A DNA stretch of 64,000 bases from Megaleporinus macrocephalus (taxonomy: Eukaryota > Chordata > Actinopteri > Characiformes > Anostomidae). The number at the start of each line of letters is the position of its first letter. Position 1 is the stretch's first letter. Made by a program: the position numbers and the translations under genes. Under the pieces are notes generated by a model. That model saw only the letters and a list, made by a program, of their open reading frames with translations, was not told where the DNA came from and did not search any database. Below, piece after piece: positions 49,085 to 60,439 of the stretch. The DNA lies in NCBI GenBank assembly GCA_021613375.1, contig JAJQXZ010000052.1:1-64000 (forward strand). The letters are read 5' to 3'.

Positions 49085-49290
49085 AGTGCCGCGCATTAAA
49101 ATGAAGGATGCCATGAGCGCAGTGAATGGCCTAATCACTTCTCCAGCGCCATCATTAGCTCAGCAAGCCTGCAAAGTGTCTTTTTTATTTGTACTTACAA
49201 TAATAGTGGGGAAGAGGCTGATGAATGAGTGTGTGTGTGATGAATTAACTCTTAGTGAGGTGCTACACAGGCATTAAAATGCTAATGGTA
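49085..49290. other. Candidate conserved noncoding element
   Basis: Unique GC-balanced block with CGCATTAAAATGAAGGATGC, GCCTAATCACTTCTCC and CATTAAAATGCTAATGG. The 63-codon frame at 49086 has no domain and no splice context. Confidence 0.3.
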
Positions 49291-49811
49291 TGTACACATA
49301 AAGGGCAGTAGAGAGAATAACCTTGCTTTAACTAGTGAACTGGGACACATACACAGATATAAAGCACCACCCTCATCTGAGGAGATAGATCAGGCTGCTA
49401 CAGAAAGAAACACTGCGCTGTATAGTGCAGCAGCCAGATCATTCTCATAAATATGACAGATACATTTTATATTCACATTTACAGATTTTGACAGATAAAA
49501 TTCAGTCACGTTATGCATGCAGGTGAATGTAGTGTTAGGACTACTGATGGAATAGTGCATAGAGAGCTGAGAGAGAGCTGATTCAAGAATCTTTTGCAAT
49601 CTTTTGCAATCCTTTTTGGTGGCTTTAAATACTAAGCTCTGCACTTCAGTTTGTCTTTTATCTATATTGTTACTCAATATTGGGGACAGTATTACATCCT
49701 TAATTAAGTTTGTGGCTGCAATCTATGCCGGTTGATCTCTGGGCCTACTAGGCCTCGGGCACGTAAACCAGGATTAACATCTATCAACTCTGGATATAAC
49801 TTGGTGAGAGA

Positions 49812-50560
49812 ATGCCTCCTAAACACACTAAAACATCTTCTTGTGAGGATGAATCAGTGGTTACAATGGGTGTACTGTCCCAGTTACTGGAGCAGCAGAG
49901 AGAGTTTTATAGAGAGATGTTACTTCAGCAACAAGACAACTTTAAATGTTTCATTCAGCTGTTTATGGATGGAACAAATAAGAGATTGGATGGAGTCATC
50001 AGAGACTTACAAGAGTTGAAGACCAGCCTGGAATTCACCCAAGAAAAGTTTGATGAAACAGGACGGGGGATTCGAGAGTTGGAAACAAAGATGTTCTGGA
50101 AAATAATATGATGATGTCTAAACAAGAAGTGGATGGAATGCTGACCAGATTGGACTATATTGAAAACCAGTGCAGGAGGACAAATATTCTAATTGATGGC
50201 ATTGCCAATGAAAAAGGGGAGAACTGGAGTGAATCAGAGAAGAAAGTTCGACAAATGCTTTCAAAGAATCTGGGACTTGATGGGACTAACATGGACATTG
50301 AGCGTGCTCAGAGAATTGGTCAATATCAGGAGGGTGGTAAACCCAGGAAAATTATTGTAAAACTTTTACGTTTTAAAGACAGGCAGAGCATCCTTTCTTC
50401 GGCCAAGAAATTAAAGGGCACAAACATCTACATCAGTGAGGACTTCTCAGAAGCTGTTCAACTGAGGAGGAAAGAGTTGTTGCCTAAACTGAAAGCTGCC
50501 CGAGAAAGAGGTGACAAAGCCAGCATGAGGTATGATAAGCTGGTTATTGTGCCCAAGTAA
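49812..50560 (+). pseudogene. LINE ORF1 (coiled-coil RNA-binding protein), frameshifted
   Basis: The first frame (49812-50111) encodes a Gln/Glu-rich probable coiled coil (LLEQQREFYREMLLQQQ). At about 50095 the reading moves to the -1 frame, which runs to TAA at 50558-50560. That part contains the RRTNILIDGI strand and ERAQRIG helix typical of LINE ORF1 RRM-like domains, followed by a basic C-terminus (AARERGDKASMRYDKL). One base appears to be missing between the two. Confidence 0.75.
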
Positions 50561-50642
50561 GGACAGACTCAACCAGAGGTTTAACGTGTTAAAATGTTTT
50601 TGTTTTCTTAATATTAGTATGTGTTTTTTTGTTTGTTAATTT

Positions 50643-53360
50643 ATGTATTCAAATAAGAGCACCACATCTTCATTACTTGGTTTTCCAGGAAAGGGATTTG
50701 TATTAGCTCATTTAAACATATGTAGTCTTAGAAATAAAGTTTATGAGGTTTTTAGGATCTGCACTACAAATAATATTCATTTTTTAGCTTTGTCAGAAAC
50801 ACACTTGGATGGTACCTTTGATGATTATGACTTGGCTATCGATGGATACAAGTTATATAGAAGAGACAGGGATAGATATGGTGGTGGAGTAGCATTTTAT
50901 ATACGAGAACATATTCCAGCTGTGGTTCGGAGAGATATATTAAATGCTAATATTGAAGTACTTTGGCTACAGGTTCACCTTCCATATTGTAAGCCTATAC
51001 TAGTTGGTTGTTGTTATAGGCCGCCTAGTTCTAATGTGATGTATTTGGATAGAATATGTGACAATCTGGACATAGTGTCAGACGAACGCAAGGATATTTA
51101 TTTTCTTGGTGATTTAAATATTGATTGGTTTTCTAAAAATTGTCCTTTACGTAAGAAGTTGAGTTCTATGGCTAATGCCTGTAATCTTGTTCAGGTTGTG
51201 ACTCAACCTACAAGAATTTTTGCTAGCAGTGGTGGTGTTAATACCTCAACCTGTATTGATCATATTTTTACTAATACACAAGAGTTGTGTTCACAGGTAT
51301 TATCAGTGGCTGTTGGCTGTAGGGACCATAATTTGATTGCTTTAACTAGGATGACTAAATTACCAAAGTCAGGAGCTAGGATTATTTATCGCAGGTCCTA
51401 TAAAAGATTTAATGCTGACGTATTTGTAAATGAAGTTAACAATTTAGATTGGTCTGATGTTTGTCAGGAAGATGATGCAAATATGGCTCCTATAATGTTT
51501 ATGGACAAATAGGTTGGTAGATGTACATGCCCCACTTCGTAAAAGGTCGGTAAAAGGAAGAAATGCACCATGGATTGATGATGAATTAAGATCACTAATG
51601 CTTAAAAGGGATAAAGCTAAGGCAGCCACTCATGAATCAGGAAGCTGTTTAGATAGGAATTATTACTGTAAGTTAAGAAATAGAGTTACTAAGATAAATT
51701 CTATTAAAAAGAAAGAATATTTTAAACAGAAAATTAGCAGCTCTGTAAATGATAGTAAAAAATAATGAAAGTTTTAAATGTGATTTTGTGTAAGAAGTCA
51801 TAAAATTCTAAAACTTACGTGGAATGTTCAGGTCAGTTCATTACCAGGCCATATGACATAGCTAATTATTTTTAAAAAAAATTTATTAGTAAGGTTGATA
51901 GTCTACGATCATGTATGCAATTTGATGATGCCAATCTCACACATGGTATTGTTAACAATATTATGAGTGAGAAAAAGTGTTGTTTTGCATTTGATGAAGA
52001 GTTGTTGGTCTCAGTTTATGAAGGCACAGTTTCTGGCACAGATAACCTAGATGGATTTTTTTAAAACTTGTTGGTAAGTTACTCTCCAAACCAATATGTC
52101 ATATTTTTAATAGATGTTTACTTGGTGGGGTCTTTCCGGAAATATGGAAGGGGTCTAAAATTATACCACTTCCAAAAAATGGGAAAGAAAGTTTTATTGG
52201 TTCTAATTGCAGACCTATTAGTATACTCCCTGTTCTTAGCAAGTTAATGGAGAAGATAGTTTTTAATCAGATTCTAGGTTATTTTAGTAGAAATGATTGA
52301 GGTTATTTTAGTAGAAATGGACTGATTACAACTGCACAGCATGCATATAGACCAGGGCACTCTACCAGTACTGCGTTAGTACACATGACTGATCAATGGT
52401 TAACACATATTGATGACAGGAAATTAGTTGGAGCTGTGCTCTTGGATTTTACTGCAGCTTTTGATGTCATTGATCATAGTATCCTTATTGCTAAGCTTAA
52501 ATGTTATGGTTTTTCATCCTTAGCTTTGAAGTGGATGCAGAGTTATCTTTCTGAGAGAACACAGCGCATATTTTTAATGGTAGTTTTTCAGATAGCAAAA
52601 AAGTAATTTGTGGCGTTCCACAGGGGAGCTGTTTAGGTCCACTTTTATTTTCTATATTTTTAAATGATTTACCTTATGTTGCAAATAACTCTGAAGTAGT
52701 CATGTATGCTGATGATATTACTTTGTTCTGTGCGTTACCAACCTTGGTGGAGTTGAGAGAGTTTAAATGTTAAGCATTGTTGAATGGGTGAGATCAAATA
52801 AATTAGTATTAAACGTAGTTAAAACTAAATGCATCGTCTTTGGTAGTAGGAGAACACTGGATAAATCTAATGAACTTAATTTGTTTATAGATGGGTTGTT
52901 AGTTGAGCAGGTTTTTAAGACCAAATTATTGGGAGTCGTATTAGATAATTTGTTATCTTGGTCTGACCAAATCGATCATATTGTGTCAGTAATGGGAAAA
53001 GGCATTGCAATTTCAAGGAAATGTTCTTCATATGTTCCATTATCTATTATGACTGATGTAGTGCGGTCACTTGTTTTGTCACACCTGGAGTATTGCCCAG
53101 TGCTTTGGTCAAGTGCTGCTGATAAACATTTAAAAAAACTTCAAATTGTACAGAACAGGGCAGCCAGACTAGCTCTTCATTGTTTTTTTCGTGCTAATGT
53201 GTGTGAAATGCATAAACGATTATCATGGTTAACTGTGGAAGCTAAACTGAAATACTGTCTTTTGTTATTCATGCATAATGTTATTTGGAAAAATACGCCT
53301 AATTTCTTTCATGAAAAATTAGTTTTTTCAGGCTTTTGTCATGGGTATAAAACACGTTAA
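50643..53360 (+). pseudogene. LINE ORF2 (endonuclease and reverse transcriptase), multiply broken
   Basis: The endonuclease occupies 50643-51495 with HLNICSLRNK, the catalytic SETHLD, YRPPSS, GDLNID and IDHIF motifs. A frame change near 51495 leads to APLRKRSVKGRNAPWIDDEL (51532 on). Several stops interrupt 51763-52380. Reverse transcriptase motifs are CRPISILPVLSKLMEK (52210), LLDFTAAFDVIDHSIL (52441), GVPQGSCLGPLLFSIF (52613) and the YADD active site at 52705-52716. A last open segment, 52767-53360, is the thumb/connection region ending HGYKTR. At least three frame breaks show it is inactive. Confidence 0.85.
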
Positions 53361-53817
53361 GTGAGCACAGGTCAGCTGGTGCTGCCAAGTCCAAAATCCA
53401 ATTTTATGAAGAGAACTGTTCTTTATAGGTCTTTCTTGGCTTGGAATACGCTCCCTATAAACAATAGGCAGATAATAAATACATTTACTTTTAAAAAGTT
53501 ATTGAAACAAAAATGTTTTAAGCTTATATGATTGTAGGGTGTTCTCTGTCTTTTTTAATTTAATTTAAGTGTGCTGTTTTTGATTTTTGTTCTGTTCAGT
53601 TTTTGTCTTCTGTTGCATTTGTTTGATTTATGTTGATTCTTATGTTGACTGTTTATTTTGATTGATTTTGTCTTGGTGTGGACCCCAGGAAGACTAGCAA
53701 CCACATTGTGGAAGCTAATCCAAATAAAGAATAAAGAATAAAGAATAAAGGACTGTTCCCCAAGAACTCTTACTGGTGCGCTCGGCCTGGCAGAGAACCG
53801 AAAAATACGTTGAACTA

Positions 53818-54044
53818 ATCAGACTTTTAAGAAAATAATGCCTGAAAAGAAAATATTAATAAAATAAATAAACCTGATCAATATAATTGATTCTAATTAG
53901 ATTTTTAGTAAAGTTTACTAATTTAAGTTACCACATCACCATTATTGCAACAAAATACAGTTTTAAAACACTGTATTTGTCTGTACAGTCCCTGTTTACT
54001 GTTTAGTGTTCTGTTCAGGGTGTGGTAGTGTTGTCTGAATTCTC
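53818..54044 (+). repeat. Long direct repeat, copy 2
   Basis: Partner of 47482-47718 in the same orientation, 6336 bp away, beginning about 70 bp after the LINE tail. Confidence 0.85.
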
Positions 54045-54309
54045 TTTGACTCATCATGCTGACCTGTCTTCTGATAGGAAACATTAAAGGTGAATACAGT
54101 CGACTGTAATACAAACCTCTTTGTATTTTTTAAATAAGTATCAGTAATGAGAGTAAAATGCCAGTTTGAAAAATGAAAACCTGAACTAAAACTTATCAGT
54201 ATTATTACTATATTATCTGTTTTGTGGTTTCTCTCTTATCTGTTCATTCTCTATTTATACATTTATTATACAACTTTCATACTTAATTCATAAATAAATA
54301 TGTTCAGGT

Positions 54310-54625
54310 GAAATAACTACAGTTGCAAAAGTATAAACACACCTGTGTTGATTTTCTAAGTTAAGCAGTAACAGTTAAATAAACTAAAGTATCACATTTT
54401 AATGTTATTTTTTATATGATTTTTTTAAAAACTGGGCCAGAATGTTTTGCACAGGCCACATTTTTTGTTTTATTTCTTTCCAGCATATTAAATTGAGTAT
54501 ATAATCACTAATTGTTTATTTAAATATGCATTAGTGTCTTCTCTGTACAGGTCAACTTATTTACATTTAGAAAATTTACATAAAGTCCTTTAACCAGGGC
54601 CACCCAAACATTTGCATGTGACTAT
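54310..54625. mobile_element. MITE with CCCTGGTTAAA-type ends
   Basis: Left end CTACAGTTGCAAAAGTATAA and right end CCAAACATTTGCATGTGACT are inverted relatives. It shares the CCAGGGCC motif with the element at 38095. The interior is AT-rich and noncoding. Confidence 0.6.
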
Positions 54626-55064
54626 AGATGTTCACAGTGGGTGATATGTTTAATTAAGTTTGTATTGATGTCTTATTTTCTTTTACACAAAACTTGTAGA
54701 CCACCTTTAGATCCTGTAATTATAGAGTACACTGGAGTGGAAATCCTGTATAAAGACACTGCCACACATGAGAACCCCTCTAATGTGGACACTCCCAGCA
54801 TGTTTGAAGATAGACTGCAGGTTGGTTTCCCAGACGTGGATTAGGGCTGATCTTGTGCTATATTGAAGCAACAGTAATGATTCATCATAGAAAACTGTTT
54901 AGTCTAGGTTTGGGCTAATGTGGTCTGAAATTACATTTGTAGACACCTGCTCATCCAGCATTTCTTCTGGAATCAAGGCTACTTTGCTGTGGATGCTGTG
55001 GAACCTAAGAAATGGTTTATGAATTTATTGTGTGAAATGGTAGCACACAAAGAGAATATCGCTG
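54626..55064. other. Spacer with one ambiguous open frame
   Basis: A 67-codon frame at 54641-54844 (…LDPVIIEYTGVEILYKDTAT…) follows an acceptor-like CTTGTAG but lacks a good donor. I do not recognise it and do not call it a gene. Confidence 0.4.
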
Positions 55065-55265
55065 CTGTCCAATGAAAAACATGTCTCCGTGTTTGTAATT
55101 TTTTATTTTTCTGCATCATTTGAAATTGACAGTTGCTGTTGATACTGTGTGAAAAGTTGTAAATGGACCAATAGAAATGCTCCAAAAGAACTTGAAAATA
55201 ATTCTGCTTCCATTGACTTACATTAAAATAAAGATTGTTTCTGGCCTCCACTGAAAAGTTGCTAC

Positions 55266-55342
<77 letters not shown>
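55065..55342 (+). repeat. MITE-like dispersed repeat, copy 5, ending in (TA)n
   Basis: CTGCTGTCCAATGAAAAACA, GGACCAATAGAAATGCTCC and GACTTACATTAAAATAAAG match the family. A pure TA run of about 35 repeats follows at 55272-55342. Confidence 0.78.
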
Positions 55343-55345
<3 letters not shown>

Positions 55346-56562
55346 CAATCCAGCTTCTCTTTCTCTCTGTGTCGTGTGTCTAGTAAGTTTATATTTTTAT
55401 ACTTTATCACTCAGAACCAGCACATCACAGTGATTATCAGCAGTCCATATTTCTGATGTACTCTTTATTCTGTTATCATTACCTAGGAGTGACTATCTGT
55501 TGGTGTCTTTCCAGTCAGTGTTGCCCCCACACTGATTTTGGATTGATAGTCTGAAATGAATTTAAAACTTTAAAACCTCTAAGCCTACAATCACCCCTGA
55601 CTAGAGTCCCATAGGCATGCTAGCAGGACTTCGATTTGTGTTTTTCTCCTTATTTTTTTGGACATTTTGGCTCAAATAGTCACAAAATGCCTTATATAAT
55701 CTGATATCTGCAGTTATCTGATTATTTCAATGGTCATGTAAACAGCATAAGTTTTTTGAGCAGATTTAGTCTTTGAAATCTGATTAAGGGGTCAGATAGA
55801 GCTGGATTTTAGCCCAGTAAACAGATTTCCTTGTGCATTGTTTAACCTTACTCTGATTTCTTTCGCTTTTCTTAGTCAGCACATGTGTGAGAACAAGTGC
55901 ATTACAGGAAATAAGCAAGCGCTCAAAACAGGAACTGCAAAGAAACACTTTTGGAGCGAGGCCAGAAAACAAGTACATGCTTGACAAAATGAAGGATTAT
56001 ATATTAAATATTCTTCATCCTTTAAATGATGTAGATTCATATTTTCTTCTAAAGTGACTCAATGTTTTTTTTAAAAAAAGTCACAACACTAAGTTCTTAA
56101 TGATGAATCATAATTAATTTCTTTAGAACAAAATCAGAGACACTGATGTCAAGCTTCTGAACTCTGGAGTAGCTTCATTTATTTCATACTCTGTGAGCTG
56201 CTGCACTGATAATTTGCTCATTAATAGAGAAGCGTGTGTATTAAAAACATCTATTTATCTGAAAGCGTTTATGTAGGCCTGTGGTCTAGCTGACACCGAA
56301 ACATGGCCTCTCTGAGATGAATATGATTCGTAGGACTCTGCAGACTCCAGATTTTGAAAGCTTTTATTTCTTTTTCCTAACTCACAGCCTTGAAACGATT
56401 TGCGTCCAGTGATCTACAAGAACCAGTGCAGTGTGTAAAAGAGCGGGTACATTGATTTCTGCAAAGCAAAACCATTTGTACTGCATGTACAGCACTTGCT
56501 CAGAGTAGTATTGCCTTTACAGGCGCAGCCTTCTCGACTCAACATTACATATCTAATGTGTC
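55343..56562. other. Spacer without recognised gene
   Basis: Unique AT-rich sequence; no recognisable coding or repeat structure. Confidence 0.55.
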
Positions 56563-56755
56563 ATGAATATTTTCTATTTATTACTAATTGAAATGTCTTT
56601 GGAGAATTTAAGGGGCTCTAACGTATCGAGCTGGATCGTCAGTCAGCTGTACGCACTGTTCAGAACAGAAGAAGAGGTGGTAGTTGAAATGCCGGTATAT
56701 AGTTATATGACAAAAGGTTCTAAGGTCTCAGGTTTTGTTGATTTTGTGGGTGAAA
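56563..56755 (+). CDS. Orphan candidate coding exon of unknown function
   Basis: An ATG (56563, or 56593 as the second choice) opens a frame encoding an amphipathic segment (SSWIVSQLYALFRTEEEVVV) and YMTKGSKVSGFVDFVGE, and reaches a perfect donor, GAAA|GTAAGT, at 56756. Amino-acid composition is protein-like rather than repeat-derived. I do not recognise the family. VSGFVDFVGE is weakly reminiscent of the G-x-[IV]-D strand of PD-(D/E)XK nucleases, which is only a guess. No downstream exon is evident in the next 900 bp. Confidence 0.3.
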
Positions 56756-57689
56756 GTAAGTAAATTCGTTCTTTACAGTTCTCCAACACCTTAAGACACA
56801 ATGACTGTTTACTGCCTGATGACTATAAATTGTAGCCTTTGCAAAGTTTCATATCTTCTGTTTTCCAATATGTTCAACTCATTAAACTCACGAAACGCCA
56901 TATTTAATTGTGTTCTCTGACAAGGAGCTTATTTTTACTTTGAAAATCAACAGAGCGTGTAATTTAACTGAGGGCGTTCAAACGCATACTATAATTTACT
57001 CCAGTAGAGCTTCTACCACCTTAACATACATCGGGTTTGGATATAAAATTCATTGTGCTCCGTGAAAAAGGTGAAAGTGTCGACTGAATTGCAGAAAGAA
57101 GCAGTGGAAAAAAAATGATAGGGTTTGGTTACACAGAGATGCTGCACCGCTAGTTAGTGGCCTAGACTACAGAAATGCTAAATTAAGCAGAGATAGAAAT
57201 GTAGGCAGCAACTGCAGGTTATCTCAACATTTATCCCTGCAAGCTGAAGGCTGAGGTCCTTTTTTATGAGTTTTTGTCAGCTTCCAAGTTCATTAAATAG
57301 CTAAACTCAGACTAGGCCTGCAATCCATGGCATGATGACAGTGTTGCTTCACCTTTCTTAAGCTGCAGTAGTTGCAGATCTTTTTCTTCACCATCTGATA
57401 GTCATGCAGTTCTGTTTAAACTAACTAAACTGAGTCATTTTCTGCTCATTTGACAGGCCTGGCTTTGTAGTGAGGCTTAAGCCAAAGCCAAACAGCACAA
57501 CGGTTTTGTTCTTCCTCAGAATCTCTGAAAGGAGCCTGGATTTAAGAAGAGATTTCCACTAAATTAGTTCAAACTGCTGTCCTAAACTAAAAAGCAATGG
57601 CGTATCTAGACTTTAGATATTTATAAGGACTGTGTTTAGGTTTGTTGGTATAAGCTAAATGGAAGTTGTCTGTCCCAAACCCTAACCCC
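56756..57689. other. Spacer without recognised gene
   Basis: Unique AT-rich sequence; I see no following exon in it. Confidence 0.5.
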
Positions 57690-57787
57690 TAAATTTACAC
57701 TTGTGAAAATTAATGCTATATATATATATATATATATGTGTGTATATATATATATATAATAGCATTATTGTCACAAGTGTAAATTTA
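57690..57787. repeat. 98-bp palindrome with (TA)n core
   Basis: TAAATTTACACTTGTGA at the left and TCACAAGTGTAAATTTA at the right are perfect 17-bp inverted arms. Pairing continues through TAATGC/AGCATTA and the TA tract, interrupted by GTGTG at the centre. Confidence 0.92.
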
Positions 57788-57944
57788 GTCATACTATTTT
57801 AGTTGATACTTTAGGTCTTTTTTTTTTTATGAAAACATTTCCCAGCTTTTCATGTTTTAACCAGTTTTAGTCAGTAGGCAGAGCCTTATTTTAGCCACGA
57901 CCCTGAATTTTAGAGTCTGAACTGTCACTGAAAAAAAAATGACT

Positions 57945-57945
57945 T

Positions 57946-57978
<33 letters not shown>

Positions 57979-58110
57979 GAGAGAGAGAGGGAGAGGTGAA
58001 GCCAGTCAGAATATTTGGATCATTCTCAGCACTGCAGTGACATTGACTTGGTGGTGGTGTGTTAGTGTGTGTTGTGCTGGTGTGAGTGGATCAGACACAG
58101 CAGTGAGTTT
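57945..58110. repeat. GA microsatellite and common teleost repeat
   Basis: A GAGAGAG tract (57947-57997) is followed by CACTGCAGTGACATTGACTT, GGTGGTGGTGTGTTAGTGTG and GGATCAGACACAGCAGTG, a sequence I recognise as one of the commonest dispersed repeats in otophysan fishes. Confidence 0.6.
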
Positions 58111-58124
58111 AAACTAATATTTAT

Positions 58125-58554
58125 ATGCACGTCAATGCGTCAAAGATGGCTGTGCCTACTGAAAGAATGGATCTATGCGGAGCTATAAACAATCGCTCGA
58201 GTGAATCTAAAGTTGTGGGAGTGTTTCACACTGAAATACAACAGTGTGGTGCTCTGTCAGCTCTGCAAGGATCACAACAGTACAACTACTATAGTCGAGT
58301 ACTTGAAGATCAAACATCCTGTAGAGCTTCATCAACACAGCAGCAGGACAGCACCTGTTTACCTGTTTATCTCAAACGGCTTTCTGCCAAAATATATAGT
58401 CCACAAACTGTCCGATTTCTTGTGTGTCAGGCGTGTAGGCAACGTGTCATTTATGCCTCTAAAAGTCGAGTCAAAGTGTAGACTCGTAGTCTTTAACCAT
58501 TTTTAGATCACATGCGTTTTAGGTACCCATTTTGTACATTTAGTGTAGAATGGC

Positions 58555-58590
<36 letters not shown>

Positions 58591-58700
58591 TCCATAACAA
58601 AATAATACAAATTTTAATTCCTACCACACTCACATTAGAGTAATCTAAAAATGAGTCATTCGATTGATTAAGAAATTAATTATTTAGTGCAGCCCTGCAG
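58125..58700 (+). mobile_element. hAT relic with BED-finger fragment
   Basis: The frame at 58201-58506 encodes LKLWECFTLKYNSVVLCQLC, a BED zinc finger homologous to the reverse-strand relic at 19409-19786, here with the histidine half (YLKIKHPVELHQH) retained. The right end ATTTAGTGCAGCCCTG (to 58697) is a typical hAT terminus (CAGGGCTGCAC inverted). The left terminus and the catalytic domain are missing. A (CA)n tract interrupts it at 58562-58590. Confidence 0.7.
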
Positions 58701-59779
58701 TTGAGGTACTTTTGAAGTACCTCAGATTCAGGTAGAACTAGGAGACTGTAACAGAAAGGCCACTTGTTTACAGCTACAGAAACGCTTCTAAAAATAAATC
58801 CAAGAAATAGATTTTTTTTTCTGCAATTTGTCTGCAGTTTGCAGGCCCTATGTTAAGGCTACTCATGACTAAGCCGAAGCCTTGAAGTTCAAGTGTTTCT
58901 GACATTCTCTTATATATGAGCAGAACAACTGAGGCTGGAGGAGAGAAAAGGGGGAAAATCTGTCACAATAGAATTCCAGCTAAAATGCATCAGCACAAGT
59001 GCATTTAGGCTCTAAACGTGCGCTAGAGAAGCGAAATGAAAAACACCAGTCCATCCATCAGTCTCCAATGAATGAGATCGCCACTTTAGCCAAACATCAT
59101 CATTTCAAACAGGACAGAGCAGTGTAGCTATTTTCTGATTACATTTCCCATCCTCCCCTCCAGCCTGCAGTCGCAAACGTTGAGCCTGCGGTTCCGTCCC
59201 ACAAGGAATCTCTGAATCATGCCAACGCGCTTGCATAAAATCGCAAATTCACTAACAAGCCGACCATACCAAACGCACCAGCCTGCCTTTGATCCCTCTT
59301 TTCTTATCTGAGTGAATGTATTTCATGTATTCTTTTAATCTTGTATTGAATTTCAGAGCACGGACTTATGTATCTCACAAAGGAGTGTGTCTTTGCGCCC
59401 CGGCTTTGTGTGAGGAATGAGAATGTCCGTGCCACTTAAGGTAACCACTGCTCCGTAAAGGCTCTACGGCAGATTTGGAGGCCGTTAGTAACGTCCCGAG
59501 ATGAACCAAATGATATCATCCTATATGACTAACGAATCAAATTCTAATGTGAAGTCAAGGCTTTACAGCAGAAAACAGAAACACTTCACTTACCAAAGAA
59601 AACATTACATTGTGCACTTGAGTTTATTGCTGTGTAGACAGGAAATATCATCTGAACATGCTAAAAAGGCCAAACTCAACACTTTTGAGTTTGATGTAAT
59701 ATGAAAAACATTGTTTAAATTTCAAAATATGCTGTTCACCCACACTGTATACTACGTGTGTGTGTACATGCATATATGT
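58701..59779. other. Spacer with a candidate conserved block
   Basis: The interval 59040-59480 is GC-balanced unique sequence and includes an acceptor-like TTGAATTTCAG (59357) and a donor-like TTAAGGTAACC (59440), with one frame nearly open between them. I cannot tell an exon from a conserved noncoding element. The rest is unremarkable. Confidence 0.35.
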
Positions 59780-60139
59780 ATATGACACATACAAGTCCTG
59801 CACAGTGGTCAGAGGGATTTTAAGCGATTCTTCTTGCAGGATAGTGGTCGGGTCACTACGTGATGCTGGTGGAGGAAAACGTTTCCTGACTCGCTCCTCC
59901 AAAACACTCAATAAGAAAAAAGTGGCTCTATAATATTTAGATCTGGTGACTGTGCAGGCCATGGGAGATGTTCAACTTCACTTTCATGTTCATCAAACCA
60001 ATCTTTCACCAGTCTTGCTGTGTGTATTGGTGCATTGCCATCCTGATACACGGCACCGTCTTCAGGATACAATGTTTGAAACATTGGATGCAAATGGTCC
60101 TCCAGAATGGTTCGGTAATCCTTGGCAGTGACGCGCTCA

Positions 60140-60140
<1 letters not shown>
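59780..60140 (-). pseudogene. Tc1-like transposase C-terminal fragment
   Basis: On the reverse strand, from 60139 downward, the sequence encodes ERVTAKDYRTILEDHLHP, then VYQDGNAPIHTARLVKDWF with the second catalytic Asp, and LPWPAQSPDLNIIEPLF with the final DDE-motif Glu. After a frame change near 59930 it continues SVLEERVRKRFPPPASR and EESLKIPLTTVQDL, the usual Tc1 C-terminus. The N-terminal half is missing: the fragment is cut at a (TA)n(GT)n tract at 60142-60190. It is a dead transposon copy. Confidence 0.85.
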
Positions 60141-60190
<50 letters not shown>

Positions 60191-60439
60191 TTTTATAACT
60201 AATATATATTTACGTATATACCTGCCTATGTGGCATACAGCAGTTAAGCGCCGCTCATAAAGTTTGAAGTTATTCACCTCGTACGGCTTTCTGAATGAGG
60301 CACAGTCTGGCTAAAGAGAACAGAAGCTGTTTTTATATTGTTGCTGTCCAATAAGAAACATGTGTCTCCATTTTTGCAGATTTGTATTGAGAGAAATAAT
60401 TATCAACATATGTACTTTATTTGCGGAGACTTACCAAAT

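Larger units (their letters stand above)
49735..53750 (+). mobile_element. Decayed APE-type LINE (CR1/L2-like non-LTR retrotransposon)
   Basis: Two open frames in LINE order are followed by a 3' tail of AATAAAG repeats (AATAAAGAATAAAGAATAAAG at 53725-53749). ORF1 is a coiled-coil RNA-binding type and ORF2 has an apurinic endonuclease and reverse transcriptase. The GVPQGS...YADD reverse transcriptase and the short tandem 3' end point to the CR1/L2/Rex side of the non-LTR tree rather than mammalian L1, but I cannot fix the clade. The 5' boundary is approximate and no target-site duplication was found. Confidence 0.85.

Noticed and set aside
54641..54844. Possible exon (…LDPVIIEYTGVEILYKDTAT…)
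   Set aside because: The acceptor is plausible but the donor is poor and I recognise no family; left as an open frame only.
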